Below, one piece after another: positions 1 to 8,990 of a stretch of 64,000 nucleotides of DNA. Made by a program: the position numbers and the translations under genes. Positions within the stretch are counted from its first letter, which is position 1, and every line of letters starts with the position of its first letter. The stretch is taken from the NCBI GenBank assembly GCA_964421565.1, contig CAYQXJ010000002.1, positions 62,001-126,000 of the forward strand, read 5' to 3'. The DNA comes from CAYQXJ01 sp964421565 (GTDB lineage Bacteria > Planctomycetota > Brocadiia > SM23-32). The notes beneath the pieces were generated by a model. It ran no database searches. It was not told where the DNA came from and was given only the letters and a program-made list of their open reading frames with translations.

Positions 1-683
1 CCCCCCCTCTCGCGTAGCACGAACTGCCGGGGCAGCCAGTGGCGGTCGGAGATGAGGACCTCAACCGCCATGTACCGGTGTTCTATCTGCAGGTGCTCCC
101 GGGGGCGGAAGATGACCCGGTAGAGTGTTTCGGGTCCTTCGTCGTCTTCGGGTTTGCCCTGCTCCACGTCGGCCAGCTCGATGGTGTAGTTTTGCAGCAG
201 TCGTTTAGGCCCACGGCCGTAGCCGAAATCGAGGAATGCGGCTTCCGTGTTCGCCATGGTCTTGCGGGTGCTGTCGTAGACCTCGACGCTCTTGTCGTCG
301 TGGTCGACCACCCACCAAGTATCGCCGTTGCAGTAGACGTCCTCATTGCGCGGCTCTCCAAGGGTCAGGATGATCTTGTCCGGCGTCTTGAAAACGAGCT
401 TCCCACGCGCCTGGCGCCGGATGTCGAGCAGTGTAATCCGTCGCTCGTATCGCACGTCGGCACGCACCGCGGTGAATTCCTCCTTCGTTTCGTCGACGCG
501 CTCGAGCACCTGCTGCAACCGGGGGTCCAGTTCGGCCCACAGTCTTTCGGTCTTCTCCCGCAAATAGCGCTCTGCCGGGCTCTCGGGCTCTTCCCCCTCC
601 TCGGCCTGGGTGGAAATGGTGAAACAAACGGCAAGCAGCAGACTCCACGCCAGCAGCTTCAGACGATTATGCGGTTTTCTCAC
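1..683 (-). CDS. LolA-like outer-membrane lipoprotein carrier, 3' end cut by window edge
   Basis: About 227 residues are visible and no stop is reached before base 1. The GTG start at 683 shares a GTGA overlap with the stop of the HAD gene upstream and follows an AAAGGA site, so translation is probably coupled. A signal peptide (basic start, then KLLAWSLLLAVCFTIS, cut near TQA) precedes a charged helix and a beta-rich region with GKLVFKTPDKIILTL and DTWWVVDHDDKSVEVYD, which match the LolA pattern of a strand reading 'G.L.fk.Pdki' followed by a 'DG..lW.yd...k.v' strand. LolA carries lipoproteins across the periplasm; other members of the fold bind lipids more generally. No LolB or LolCDE gene is in view, so the exact cargo is unknown. 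Family assignment is by motif only. Confidence 0.7.
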   Translation of the reverse strand, partial: MRKPHNRLKLLAWSLLLAVCFTISTQAEEGEEPESPAERYLREKTERLWAELDPRLQQVLERVDETKEEFTAVRADVRYERRITLLDIRRQARGKLVFKTPDKIILTLGEPRNEDVYCNGDTWWVVDHDDKSVEVYDSTRKTMANTEAAFLDFGYGRGPKRLLQNYTIELADVEQGKPEDDEGPETLYRVIFRPREHLQIEHRYMAVEVLISDRHWLPRQFVLRERG

Positions 684-1297
684 GGGGATATCCTTTCGGG
701 AAGCATGTCGAGCAGTTCGTCCAGTTCATGGATCACCACGTCGGCCTCCGCGGGAGCTTCGGCAAGGCGCCCTGACACCACCCAAGCCGTCAGCGCTCCG
801 GCGGACCTGCCCGCCTGCATGTCGAAGACGTAGTCGCCCACCATCAGCGTCTGCCGGGGCTCTATGTGCAGGCGGCGCGCTATCTGCAGCACGGGTGCCG
901 GCGACGGCTTCGGCCGGGCATGCTCACGCGACAGCCACACGTCGAAGCTCAGGCCGAAGCGCTCCATCACGGTGCGCGCGGCGAAGGTGGAATTGCTGGT
1001 CAGCAGAGCCACCTTCAGGCCCCTTTGCTGTAGCTCGGCCACCACGCCGTCGGCGCCATCGACCAGAGTGCAGCGGAGCGCGGCGTCCCGTTCGTGACTT
1101 TCCAGCGCGGCGCGTGCGCGGTTCGCCTTGGCAGTGGGCATCTGCCCAATCGAATCCAGAATGGACGCGCCGGCTGGCATGCCCAACTCATCGCGCAGCC
1201 GGTCGAAGTGAAGCGGGCTATCCGTCAATGTGCCGTCCATATCGAAGATGACAGCCCTGACGCCCTGTAGCCTGTCAGCCGGCCTACTTGAAGCCAT
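680..1297 (-). CDS. HAD-superfamily hydrolase, phosphoglycolate phosphatase-like
   Basis: The 205-residue protein has the four HAD motifs in order: motif I VIFDMDGTLTD near residue 20 with both catalytic aspartates, motif II LLTSN near residue 100, a conserved lysine in ARPKPSP near 130, and motif IV VGDYVFDMQAG near 155. A small helical cap lies between motifs I and II, as in subfamily I phosphatases that act on small phosphate esters. It sits between the FAD oxidoreductase gene (34-base gap) and the LolA-like gene (4-base overlap) and is probably cotranscribed with both. The ATG follows AAAGGTG. The substrate cannot be told from sequence. Confidence 0.82.
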   Translation of the reverse strand: MASSRPADRLQGVRAVIFDMDGTLTDSPLHFDRLRDELGMPAGASILDSIGQMPTAKANRARAALESHERDAALRCTLVDGADGVVAELQQRGLKVALLTSNSTFAARTVMERFGLSFDVWLSREHARPKPSPAPVLQIARRLHIEPRQTLMVGDYVFDMQAGRSAGALTAWVVSGRLAEAPAEADVVIHELDELLDMLPERISP

Positions 1298-1331
1298 GAC
1301 ACACCTTTAGTGGCCGGGGCGGTCTGCTGGT

Positions 1332-3137
1332 TCACCTGCGGCTCCCCGGTTCCCCTGCCGCCGGTTTGGCTTGATCAGCAGGGAAAGCGGCCGGCGGGGG
1401 CTCGTTCACGGCGAAGGTGAACACTCTCACCTGGTCTGCCCCGTGTGTGGCGAGCGGCCGCAGTCGCACGGCAGTCGCCCGCACACCAGGCAGTTCGATC
1501 CGCCAGAAGCGCTGGCGGTTGTCGTGTTCGGAGTGCACGGTCTGCCACTTGCCGTCCCGCTCGGCCTCGATGTTGAACTCCTCGACCAGTTCCGGGGGTG
1601 TTGACTTGCGATGGTTGGTGTTGTGGTAGCTCATGCATATCTCCTCGGTCAGATTGGTATCGAAGGCGACGGTGACCGAGTCGATCTGTTGCGGCTCGCT
1701 CCAGCGGTATTCGACCCATTCGCCGGGGTCTGCTCGCCAGGAGTGGTCCTCGGCGTGGACTTGCCGGTTCACGCCGTCGCGCAGCACGGCCGGTTGGCCG
1801 ACGGATGCCTTCAGTTCGGCCTGCATGGTCTGCGTTCCGAACCGGCGGGGAATGCCGGGCAGGTAGCAGTCGTTGGACAGCAGCTTCTGCTGTATGGCCT
1901 CTATGGCTGTGCCCTGGGCGCATTCCCTGGGGCAGAGCCCGTGCCGAAGCGCGTAGGCGGCGGCTGTTCCGATGGCCTGGCCCATCACGGCCCCGGTGCC
2001 CATCACCCGGGTGCTGCTCAGGCCGACGTGGGTGCAGCTTGCGTTGCGGCCGGCCATCCACAGGTTGCCGACGTTTCGCGAGTAGAGCGAGCGCAGGGGG
2101 ATGCCGTATACGTCCGGCACGTGGCCGAAGGCGGCCGGGCGTTCCGGGGCCCAGAAACCGGCAGGTGGATGGCGGTCCATGGACCAGCCGCCGTAGGCGA
2201 CGGTGTCGTGAAAGCGGCCGCCCGATTCGATGTCCGGCTGGCAGAGCAGGTGGTCGCCGACCAGTCGCCTGCTCTCGCGCTTGGCGGGCAGGAACTGTAG
2301 CCAGTCGATGGCCCAGTTCTCGGCGTCATACTCGCCGCTGTTCTTGATGAAGTCCCACAGCCCGTAGACAATCCGCAGCAGCTGGTCGCGCACTTCCTCG
2401 GTGTCGCCGATGGAGTCCTTGTCGCCACCGAGTTCGACCCACCAGTATCCGAAGAAACGTCCGGTGGGGCGGCGGTGCGGGGGTAGGTCTTCCACACTGG
2501 CGAAGCGATATGCCCACTGTGGGGCTGTGAACGGCTGGGGCGAACCGTGCTCGCGCGCGCCGAACAGGCAGGTCATGCCCATGGTCCTGTCGTCGGGCTG
2601 CTCGGGCGCCAGGGATTCGTCGAACTCGTGGCGACCTTCGCGCCCGCGACGGGCTTCGGCGCCTGCGATGGGGGTCATGATGGCATCGCCGGTGCAGTCG
2701 GCGAACATCTGTGCCTCGACGCTCAGCTCCCTCTGCGTGGTCAGTTGCCAGCCCGTTGCGCTCACCACGCGATCGCCATCCTTCGCCGCGCTGCGGCACG
2801 AGCAGTTGTACAGCACGCGCAGGTTCGGTTCGTTCTTCACCGCCTCCCACAGCACGGTGTCCCAAACTGAGTAGCTCTGCTGGGGGTTGACGGCCAGGTT
2901 CGTGAGCATCAGTTCCTCGATGATGCCGGTCTCACGGGCGTCTGCCCTTTTGCCGTGCTGGTTGGCGCCCGTGATGTGCACGCGACACTCGCTGCTGGCG
3001 TTGCCGCCGAGCACGGGACGCTCGTGCATCAGGACGGTGCAGACGCCGCAGCGCGCGGCGGCCAACGCGGCGCAGAGCCCGGCCATCCCGCCTCCCACCA
3101 CGCAGAACTCAACTTCCAGTTTCTCGGTGTCGAGCAT
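1332..3137 (-). CDS. FAD-dependent oxidoreductase with C-terminal discoidin-like domain
   Basis: This is a 601-residue protein starting at the ATG at 3137, chosen because AGGGGGCG lies just upstream; the frame runs 42 bases further up to 3179 but without a better site. The N terminus has the dinucleotide-binding motif VVGGGMAGLCAALAAARCG, then RPVLGGNASSE, the signature of the FAD_oxidored family (PF12831). The FAD-domain end motif, MGTGAVMGQAIGTAAAYA, lies near residue 400. The last 130 residues (EWVEYRWSEPQQIDSVTVAF onward) look like an F5/8-type C (discoidin) beta-sandwich, often carbohydrate binding. No signal peptide is seen. Relatives are common in polysaccharide-degrading PVC-type bacteria, but the substrate is not established. 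It heads the operon with the HAD and LolA-like genes. Confidence 0.82.
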   Translation of the reverse strand: MLDTEKLEVEFCVVGGGMAGLCAALAAARCGVCTVLMHERPVLGGNASSECRVHITGANQHGKRADARETGIIEELMLTNLAVNPQQSYSVWDTVLWEAVKNEPNLRVLYNCSCRSAAKDGDRVVSATGWQLTTQRELSVEAQMFADCTGDAIMTPIAGAEARRGREGRHEFDESLAPEQPDDRTMGMTCLFGAREHGSPQPFTAPQWAYRFASVEDLPPHRRPTGRFFGYWWVELGGDKDSIGDTEEVRDQLLRIVYGLWDFIKNSGEYDAENWAIDWLQFLPAKRESRRLVGDHLLCQPDIESGGRFHDTVAYGGWSMDRHPPAGFWAPERPAAFGHVPDVYGIPLRSLYSRNVGNLWMAGRNASCTHVGLSSTRVMGTGAVMGQAIGTAAAYALRHGLCPRECAQGTAIEAIQQKLLSNDCYLPGIPRRFGTQTMQAELKASVGQPAVLRDGVNRQVHAEDHSWRADPGEWVEYRWSEPQQIDSVTVAFDTNLTEEICMSYHNTNHRKSTPPELVEEFNIEAERDGKWQTVHSEHDNRQRFWRIELPGVRATAVRLRPLATHGADQVRVFTFAVNEPPPAAFPADQAKPAAGEPGSRR

Positions 3138-3177
3138 GAGTCGCCCCCTATGTCTTGGGTTCTCGCATTCTCCGGGC

Positions 3178-3207
3178 ATTCTACGGGGCGAGCGCCAACG
3201 AGGGCAA
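3178..3207 (-). promoter_or_regulatory. Candidate sigma-70 promoter for the FAD oxidoreductase operon
   Basis: Read on the minus strand, TTGCCC (3207..3202), an 18-base spacer and TAGAAT (3183..3178). Transcription would start near 3171, giving a leader of about 34 bases before the ATG at 3137. Confidence 0.4.
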
Positions 3208-3228
3208 GTCGCCGAAGGCGCCGCCCGC

Positions 3229-3257
3229 TTTACGGGGCAAGGCCGACCGCCTACAAT
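3229..3257 (+). promoter_or_regulatory. Candidate sigma-70 promoter for the LysE-family exporter
   Basis: TTTACG (3229..3234), a 17-base spacer and TACAAT (3252..3257). Transcription would start near 3264, about 45 bases before the ATG. The -10 box lies inside the inverted repeat at 3243..3266. Confidence 0.45.
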
Positions 3258-3266
3258 GTCGGTCGG
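3243..3266. promoter_or_regulatory. Operator-like perfect inverted repeat over the lysE-like promoter
   Basis: CCGACCG and CGGTCGG form perfect 7-base arms around a 10-base centre that contains the whole -10 box TACAAT. The position, between divergent genes and covering the -10, suits a dimeric repressor. No regulator gene is adjacent, so the cognate protein is unknown. Confidence 0.45.
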
Positions 3267-3308
3267 GCGCGCCGTCCGTCTTACCTATCCTCTAAGCTCG
3301 GGACGCCC

Positions 3309-3974
3309 ATGTCCCTGTTCATGCTGTTCGTCACCGCGTTCGTCACCGCTCTTTCCGGTGCGCTTATGCCTGGCCCGGTGCTGTTCGTGACCGTCCGCCA
3401 CAGCGCGGCCGGGGGCCGTGCGGCGGGTCCGCTTGTGGTGACCGGACACGCTGTGGTGGAGGTGCCGCTGATGCTGGCCATCGTATTCGGCCTTGGAACG
3501 GTGCTGCGGACAGATGTGTTCACCGGTGCCGTCGGGCTGACAGGGGGTGCGGTGCTGCTGGTGATGAGCTGGGGCATGCTGCGCGGGCTGCCGGATCTGA
3601 GGTTGCCCGACCTCCAGGCGGGACGTCGGGCGGACGGTCCTTCGGCGTTCTCCGTCGTCGCCGCCGGCGCCCTGACCTCGCTTTCGAACCCGTATTTCCT
3701 GATCTGGTGGGCGACGGTGGGATTGAAGTTCCTCGCCGAGGCGGCGCAGTTCGCCCTGGTCGGTTACGCCGTCTTCTACGCGGGGCATGTGCTGGCCGAC
3801 CTGCTGTGGTACGCCGGGGTGAGTGAGTCGCTGCACCGCGGGCGGCGGGTGCTTTCGGACGGGGCCTACCGCTGGCTTGTGGGGGCTCTGGCGGTCGCGC
3901 TGGCGGGCTTCGCGGGCTGGTTCGCCTGGGATGGAGCAGAGCGGCTTTTGGGCTGGGTTTCTACAGTTGGATAG
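3309..3974 (+). CDS. LysE/RhtB-family amino-acid or metabolite exporter
   Basis: This 221-residue, strongly hydrophobic protein is of normal length for the LysE family. The N-terminal helix carries ALMPGPVLFVTV, matching the conserved 'PGP' loop. Five to six membrane segments follow, and SNPYFLIWWATVG near residue 125 matches the family's 'NPk..lfw' region. Such proteins export basic amino acids, homoserine lactones or similar solutes at the inner membrane. The start is the ATG at 3309, at the beginning of the first membrane segment; an in-frame extension to 2955 has no membrane character and overlaps the divergent gene. The last 14 bases overlap the 3' end of the opposing Gfo/Idh gene. Confidence 0.78.
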   Translation: MSLFMLFVTAFVTALSGALMPGPVLFVTVRHSAAGGRAAGPLVVTGHAVVEVPLMLAIVFGLGTVLRTDVFTGAVGLTGGAVLLVMSWGMLRGLPDLRLPDLQAGRRADGPSAFSVVAAGALTSLSNPYFLIWWATVGLKFLAEAAQFALVGYAVFYAGHVLADLLWYAGVSESLHRGRRVLSDGAYRWLVGALAVALAGFAGWFAWDGAERLLGWVSTVG

Positions 3975-5064
3975 GTCTGCCCGGTCCTTCGGCGAACGCC
4001 TCGAAGATGCGGGTGACCTGCCATGCCTGCTCCAACGTGCCCTTCGCCGGTGGGCGATCCTCAATGAGCGATCGGGCGAATTCATTGATCTCGCCCCAGT
4101 ATCCGAGCAGGAAGAGGCCCTTGTTGTAGAGCTGGCCCAGGGAGAACTCGGGCTCCCAGACGGCTGTCGTCCCGTCTGCCGGACCGGTGTAATGCGTGGG
4201 AGTGCTGCCGTAGCCCCAGCCTTCGGGTCGCTGCGGTCCCCGGTGGTAACTCAAACGCAGGTTATTGGCCACGATGATGTGTCGCCCGCGCGTGGACACG
4301 ATCATCGTGCGCTCCATTCCGCCCTCGTTGCCCATCCCGTGCGTAAGCTGTAGAGTGGCCACAACGCCCGAGGAGTAGCGGAACACGGCCACGCCGGCGC
4401 CCGCGTCGCTCCTCTCGTAATAGAGGCTGGCCGGCATGCCGAGCAGGAAGGTCAGCACTGAGGCCGGATGGCAAAGGTGATCGAGGAATCCGACCGCGCG
4501 GCCGCCTTCGCCGCGGGCATAAGTTGCGAACTCCTGCCGTTGCGGCACGTACTGCGGGTACTGAAGGGTGACGTAGGAGAGTGGGCCAAACTCCGCCGCA
4601 CGCATCAGCTCGGCCGCCTTCTCATTGGCGGGGCAGAACATCTTCTTCAGTCCCACCATGACGTGCCTTCCCGTGCGCCGCGACACGGCCTGCATCTGCT
4701 TGATCTCCGCGCAGGATGCCGCCGGGGGCTTCTCGATCCATGCACTTGTCCCGGCCTCCATGCAGTCGATAGCCAGGTCGGGATAGGTCGGCCGTCCGCG
4801 CTCGTCGTAGCCGGTGCAGATCAGTGCCCCGTCGGGCCGCTCTTGCTCCAGCATTTCGTGGTGGTCGGTGTAGCAGTTCGGCGCGCCGAACTTCTGCGCG
4901 AAGGCCTGGGCACGCTGCTTGTCCAGGTCACAGGTCGCCACCAGTTCGATGGGGCAGAACTGGAGGCAGGGATACAGGTTGCGGAACGAGTGCGAACCAC
5001 ATCCGATGAAGGCGAGGCGCGCCACCGGCTCCTCGCTGAGCCGCCCATGGAAATCGATACGCAT
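3961..5064 (-). CDS. Gfo/Idh/MocA-family NAD(P)-dependent oxidoreductase
   Basis: The 367-residue protein has an N-terminal Rossmann fold (LAFIGCGSHSFRNLYPCL, the acidic strand-2 end VATCDLD) and the hallmark WIEKPPA near residue 131, where the Lys-Pro pair belongs to the dehydrogenase active site. The C-terminal alpha/beta half includes GGRAVGFLDHLCHPASVL, which matches the family's histidine-containing catalytic helix. It starts 4 bases after the GH9 gene stop, with AGGAAG lying inside that gene's last codons, so the two are surely cotranscribed. The likely role is oxidation or epimerisation of a sugar or cyclitol freed by the neighbouring hydrolase; the substrate is inference. The 3' end overlaps the convergent LysE gene. 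Confidence 0.82.
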   Translation of the reverse strand: MRIDFHGRLSEEPVARLAFIGCGSHSFRNLYPCLQFCPIELVATCDLDKQRAQAFAQKFGAPNCYTDHHEMLEQERPDGALICTGYDERGRPTYPDLAIDCMEAGTSAWIEKPPAASCAEIKQMQAVSRRTGRHVMVGLKKMFCPANEKAAELMRAAEFGPLSYVTLQYPQYVPQRQEFATYARGEGGRAVGFLDHLCHPASVLTFLLGMPASLYYERSDAGAGVAVFRYSSGVVATLQLTHGMGNEGGMERTMIVSTRGRHIIVANNLRLSYHRGPQRPEGWGYGSTPTHYTGPADGTTAVWEPEFSLGQLYNKGLFLLGYWGEINEFARSLIEDRPPAKGTLEQAWQVTRIFEAFAEGPGRPIQL

Positions 5065-5068
5065 GGTC

Positions 5069-7477
5069 TCACTTCCTTTCCGGCGCCGCCGGCCGTGCAG
5101 CCAGGTGGCCCCAGGTGTAGGCGTTGCACGAGACGCCCGCCTGGACCATGTCCTCGTGCATCGTCGGCAGCCAGAACACGTCGAAGTAGCTCTCCATCGG
5201 CGGCCATTCCTTCAGGTCGGGGTGGGCGAAGCGGTTGATGACCCAGTAGGACCACTGGTCGCTCTTGCGGAAGTAATCGTCTGAGATCAAGTAGTGCAGG
5301 TCCATTGGTCCGGGCACGTTGATACCGACGGGGGACCCTTCGTGGGCGGCCGCCAGGTCGAAGCGCATCGGGTGCCTGGCGCTGTTGTGCCCAAGCCCGG
5401 TGGTGTAGCACATGTTGACGGGGTTGGCGCCGAGCCCGGTGAGGGACGTCCGCAGGGCCGCGCGCAGGTACTTCTCGTCAGCGGTTAGCACGTGGGCGCG
5501 CACGAGTGCCGGGCCATGCTTGGGCGCCCCGCCGCTGCTGATGAAAGGGAACCAGTCCGCCCACTTCGCCCAGCCGAAGGCGGTGCGCTCGACGTAGTCG
5601 AGGATGTAGTCGGCGTTGGCGATAACCGTTTCGCGGCATCTGTCCTGCAGTTTGACGTTCACGGTCGAGTGCTCGATGCGCGCGTAGACCCACTCCGTCT
5701 CCAGGTGTCGCCACCGATGTGCGGTGTCCCCTTGCGGTGGCCGGTAGGAGTCCACGAAGACCTCGTTCCAGCGTTCGGCGCCGGTCAGGCGGAACAGCTC
5801 CGCGGCGGCTGTTGCCCGGTGGCGGAGTATCGGGGTCTGGTCCTTCCACTGATAGTCAGGCCAGCGTTCCTCGGCCCAGTTCATGGCCTTCAGGGCGCTC
5901 TTGCCGTAGGTGGAAGCCAGCACATCGTCCCAGCGTTCCAGGGCGAGGGCCGCTCGGGCGGCGCAGGCGGCGTAGACGTAGCTGGCCCAATTGCCCGGTC
6001 GATAGGCGTAGCGGGGGCTGCGGAAGCTCCAGCTTCCGGCCCACATGGGGTTGTCCACCACGAAGATGCCACCGCGTATGCCGCCCTCGGGCGTCTGTGT
6101 GCGGCGTTGGAAGTCGATGCCCCAGAGCGCTTCGTCGATGACATCCGGTATGGCGTCCCCGGATTCGGGGATGGAGAGGTCGAGCTTCCCGAAGTGTTCC
6201 GGCGCCAGCAGGACGAGGTCCAGCAGGTAGTAGCCGGCGAGCATGTTGCGGGGCATGCTCTGGTAGTCGCCGGCGTCCTTGTGGCCACCCCACGCGTCGG
6301 GCAGCAGCGGGCCGCGCTCGCCCTCCACGAATCGCGACTTCCCGCCTAGCCTCTTCTCCTCGTAGGAGGCTGCCGCCTCGTACACCCGGTCCCCGGGGAT
6401 GCCGCGGTCCCGGCCGAGCGGCCGGAAGTCGGCCTCGCGGACCCAAGTGGTATGCGGAGGCCCGAACGAGGTGCTCCTGCGGTAGCTGAAAACGCCCTTC
6501 GCCGCCGCACGGAAGGCGTCGGTCCACACGTCCGGTGCGATGCGGAAAGGATAGGAGCAGCCCACGCCCTCGACGTAGACCCGGTAGGTGCCCGGCTCGG
6601 CCAGCTCGGGAAAGTCCATCCGGTAGACGTTCGTGCCATTGTAGTCGCGTTTGCGCTCGTCGAGGCTTGTGTCCCCCTCGCTGTGGACGAGCCTGGCTAG
6701 CCCCGAGTAGACCTCCCGTCCGCCGGGTTCCTCCAGCACGCTGAAACGCAGTGACCCGCCGTAGTCCAGGCCGCCGCCGTCCCCGAGCCAGCAGGAGAGC
6801 CACGCGCTCTTAACCGGGTCGTCGGGGCGAAAGCCGAGGTGGCTGACGTGGACGGCTTCGCTGCGCGCCAGCCGGGGTCGGTAAGTGAAAGAGCGCTCGC
6901 GGAAAGGGCCCTGGGGGAAGGCCAGTTGGTAGGTGGCTCCGTCTTCGAGTGGCTCGGGAAGGCGCAGGTAGATGCGGTGCTCGACCGGTCCTTCGATCTG
7001 GTTGCCTTCGGCGGCTACCATGACCAGGTGGGTGGGCCGGCTCTTGCGGTATACCGCGACCGGCGCGGTCGGCCGGACGTATGCCGAGTGACCATCGGAG
7101 CGGAGGCGGTAGGATGCGGCGGTACCGGCCCAATCGGTATCCAGCCTTGGGCCGACGACGCGGTCGTAGAAGTTGACAAGGTCGTCATAGCAACGCACTG
7201 CGACCGGCTCGCCGTTCCGGAACAGGCGCCCCTTACGGAACTCGTCGCCGGGCATCGGCGCGTAAGTCTGCAACCCGCCCCGCACGATGCGCCGCTCACG
7301 CACGGTGATGCCGACGATGTGCGGCGCCACCGTGTCGATGCGTACGATGCGCGGTCCTTCGCCGCCGGATACGCCGTTCTCACCGGCAAGGGCGGCGGAC
7401 ACGACAACGCAGAAAGCTGCGAGCGGGGCGGCCAGCAGTGCCAGCGACAGCGAATGAGACACGCAAGTCTTGTGCAT
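5069..7477 (-). CDS. Secreted glycoside hydrolase family 9-like protein
   Basis: This is an 802-residue protein with a signal peptide (SLALLAAPLAAFCVVVSAALA). A beta-rich region of about 180 residues precedes a CelD_N-type immunoglobulin-like module (VSHLGFRPDDPVKSAW to GTYRVYVEGVGCSYPF, roughly residues 215-320). The rest is an (alpha/alpha)6 barrel with GGHKDAGDYQSM near residue 402: the two aspartates of DAGDY are the base-side catalytic residues of GH9. The late stretch TTGLGHNSARHP corresponds to the family's conserved Gly/His substrate loop. GH9 enzymes are mainly endoglucanases or exo-glucosidases. The N-terminal region and the divergent C terminus (PMESYFDVFWLP) make the exact substrate uncertain. 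It lies just upstream of the Gfo/Idh gene. Confidence 0.8.
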   Translation of the reverse strand: MHKTCVSHSLSLALLAAPLAAFCVVVSAALAGENGVSGGEGPRIVRIDTVAPHIVGITVRERRIVRGGLQTYAPMPGDEFRKGRLFRNGEPVAVRCYDDLVNFYDRVVGPRLDTDWAGTAASYRLRSDGHSAYVRPTAPVAVYRKSRPTHLVMVAAEGNQIEGPVEHRIYLRLPEPLEDGATYQLAFPQGPFRERSFTYRPRLARSEAVHVSHLGFRPDDPVKSAWLSCWLGDGGGLDYGGSLRFSVLEEPGGREVYSGLARLVHSEGDTSLDERKRDYNGTNVYRMDFPELAEPGTYRVYVEGVGCSYPFRIAPDVWTDAFRAAAKGVFSYRRSTSFGPPHTTWVREADFRPLGRDRGIPGDRVYEAAASYEEKRLGGKSRFVEGERGPLLPDAWGGHKDAGDYQSMPRNMLAGYYLLDLVLLAPEHFGKLDLSIPESGDAIPDVIDEALWGIDFQRRTQTPEGGIRGGIFVVDNPMWAGSWSFRSPRYAYRPGNWASYVYAACAARAALALERWDDVLASTYGKSALKAMNWAEERWPDYQWKDQTPILRHRATAAAELFRLTGAERWNEVFVDSYRPPQGDTAHRWRHLETEWVYARIEHSTVNVKLQDRCRETVIANADYILDYVERTAFGWAKWADWFPFISSGGAPKHGPALVRAHVLTADEKYLRAALRTSLTGLGANPVNMCYTTGLGHNSARHPMRFDLAAAHEGSPVGINVPGPMDLHYLISDDYFRKSDQWSYWVINRFAHPDLKEWPPMESYFDVFWLPTMHEDMVQAGVSCNAYTWGHLAARPAAPERK

Positions 7478-7559
7478 GGATGGCGCCTTCGTGATAATTC
7501 GAGATTGTTCTATTGGAAGGGCTGACTGTCGGACCGGTTACCTTTCTTCCGTCGTCTGA

Positions 7560-8990
7560 TCAGTATGCACGGGCCCACACGGCGACCTCCCCGGCATCCC
7601 CGCCGCAGACGATGCACGGGCCGACCTGCCTCGGTTGCTCCAGGGGGATGCAGCGGGTGGTGGCCTTCGCCTCGTCCTTGATGCGTTCCTCGCAGGCACC
7701 GTCGCCGCACCACGGCGCCCGGGCGAAGCCGGTCTGCAACCCCTCGAGGAAGTCTTCATAGGTTTCCGGCCGGCGGGTGTGCTCTTCGCGGAAGGCGCAC
7801 GCTCGCTTGAACAGCGCGTCGTGCACGGCGCCGAGGGCGTCGCGGACCGCATCGGCCAGGCCGGCCAGCGGCACAAACTGCTTGCCGCCCTTGCCGGGAA
7901 CGTCGCGTCGCGCAAGCACCGCCTGCTCGTTCTGCAGGTCGCGCGGTCCGATTTCGATGCGCAGGGGCACGCCGCGCAGCTCCCATTCGTTGAACTTCCA
8001 CCCGGGCGTCATCTGCTCGCGGTCGTCCACCTTCAGCCGCAAGTTGGCCAGTTCCGCCTCGATCTGGCGGGCGACGTTGAGCACGGCGGCCCTCTGCTCA
8101 TCATTTCGCCAGATGGGGACGACGACGACCTGCACGGGCGCCAGGTGCGGGGGCAGGATGAGGCCCTGGTCGTCGCCATGCGTCATGACGATGGCGCCGA
8201 TGAAGCGGGTGCTCAGGCCCCAGCTCGTCGTCCAGCAGTGTTCCAGCCCTCCCTGAGAGTCCTGGTACGTGATGTCGAAAGCACGGGCGAAGTTCTGGCC
8301 CAGGTCATGGCTGGTGGCCGACTGCAGGGCCCGGCCGTCGCGCATCATGGCCTCGATGCTGTAGCTGTTGAGCGCGCCGGCGAACTTCTCCGATTCGCTC
8401 TTACGGCCCTTGATGACCGGCACGGCGGCAACGTTCTCGGCGAAGTCGGCGTAGGTGTCGAGCATACGGAAGACCTCTTCTTCGGCCTCGCGGCGCGTCT
8501 GGTGCGCGGTATGGCCCTCCTGCCACAGGAACTCGGCAGTGCGCAGGAACAGGCGGGGGCGCATCTCCCAGCGCACCACGTTCGCCCACTGGTTCATCAG
8601 CACGGGCAGGTCGCGGTAGCTCTGTATCCATTTCGACCACATGTGGCCGATAACGGTTTCGCTTGTGGGGCGCACAACGAGCGGCTCCTCCAGTTCCGCC
8701 CCGCCGGCATGGGTGACGACGGCGAGTTCGGGGCTGAAGCCCTCGACATGCTCGGCTTCCCTCTCCAGGAAACTGTGCGGTATGAACAGGGGGAAGTAGG
8801 CGTTCTCGTGGCCGCTCTCCTTAAAGCGCTTGTCGAGGGCGTCCCTGATGTTCTCCCACAGGGCGTAGCCGTAGGGCCGGATGACCATGCAACCGCGCAC
8901 GGGCGCATAGTCGGCCAGTTCGGCCTGCTGGACGACCTCGTTGTACCAGCGAGAGAAATCCTCAGCCTGCGGGGTCAATCTCTCTGCCAT
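7560..8990 (-). CDS. proS: Prolyl-tRNA synthetase, archaeal/eukaryotic-type (ProS type 3)
   Basis: The 476-residue length and architecture match the short ProRS form: a class II catalytic core without the bacterial editing insertion, then an anticodon-binding domain and a C-terminal zinc-type domain ending in the conserved tyrosine (VWARAY). Core motifs include VIRPYGYALWENI, VVRPTSETVIG and RLFLRTAEFLWQEGHTAH. Cysteines in CGDGACEE and PCIVCGG form the C-terminal metal site. It attaches proline to tRNA(Pro) in the cytoplasm. This type is typical of archaea and eukaryotes and is found in a minority of bacteria. The ATG follows AAGGAGC. The 246 bases upstream (8991..9236) show no recognisable T-box or gene. 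Confidence 0.95.
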   Translation of the reverse strand: MAERLTPQAEDFSRWYNEVVQQAELADYAPVRGCMVIRPYGYALWENIRDALDKRFKESGHENAYFPLFIPHSFLEREAEHVEGFSPELAVVTHAGGAELEEPLVVRPTSETVIGHMWSKWIQSYRDLPVLMNQWANVVRWEMRPRLFLRTAEFLWQEGHTAHQTRREAEEEVFRMLDTYADFAENVAAVPVIKGRKSESEKFAGALNSYSIEAMMRDGRALQSATSHDLGQNFARAFDITYQDSQGGLEHCWTTSWGLSTRFIGAIVMTHGDDQGLILPPHLAPVQVVVVPIWRNDEQRAAVLNVARQIEAELANLRLKVDDREQMTPGWKFNEWELRGVPLRIEIGPRDLQNEQAVLARRDVPGKGGKQFVPLAGLADAVRDALGAVHDALFKRACAFREEHTRRPETYEDFLEGLQTGFARAPWCGDGACEERIKDEAKATTRCIPLEQPRQVGPCIVCGGDAGEVAVWARAY

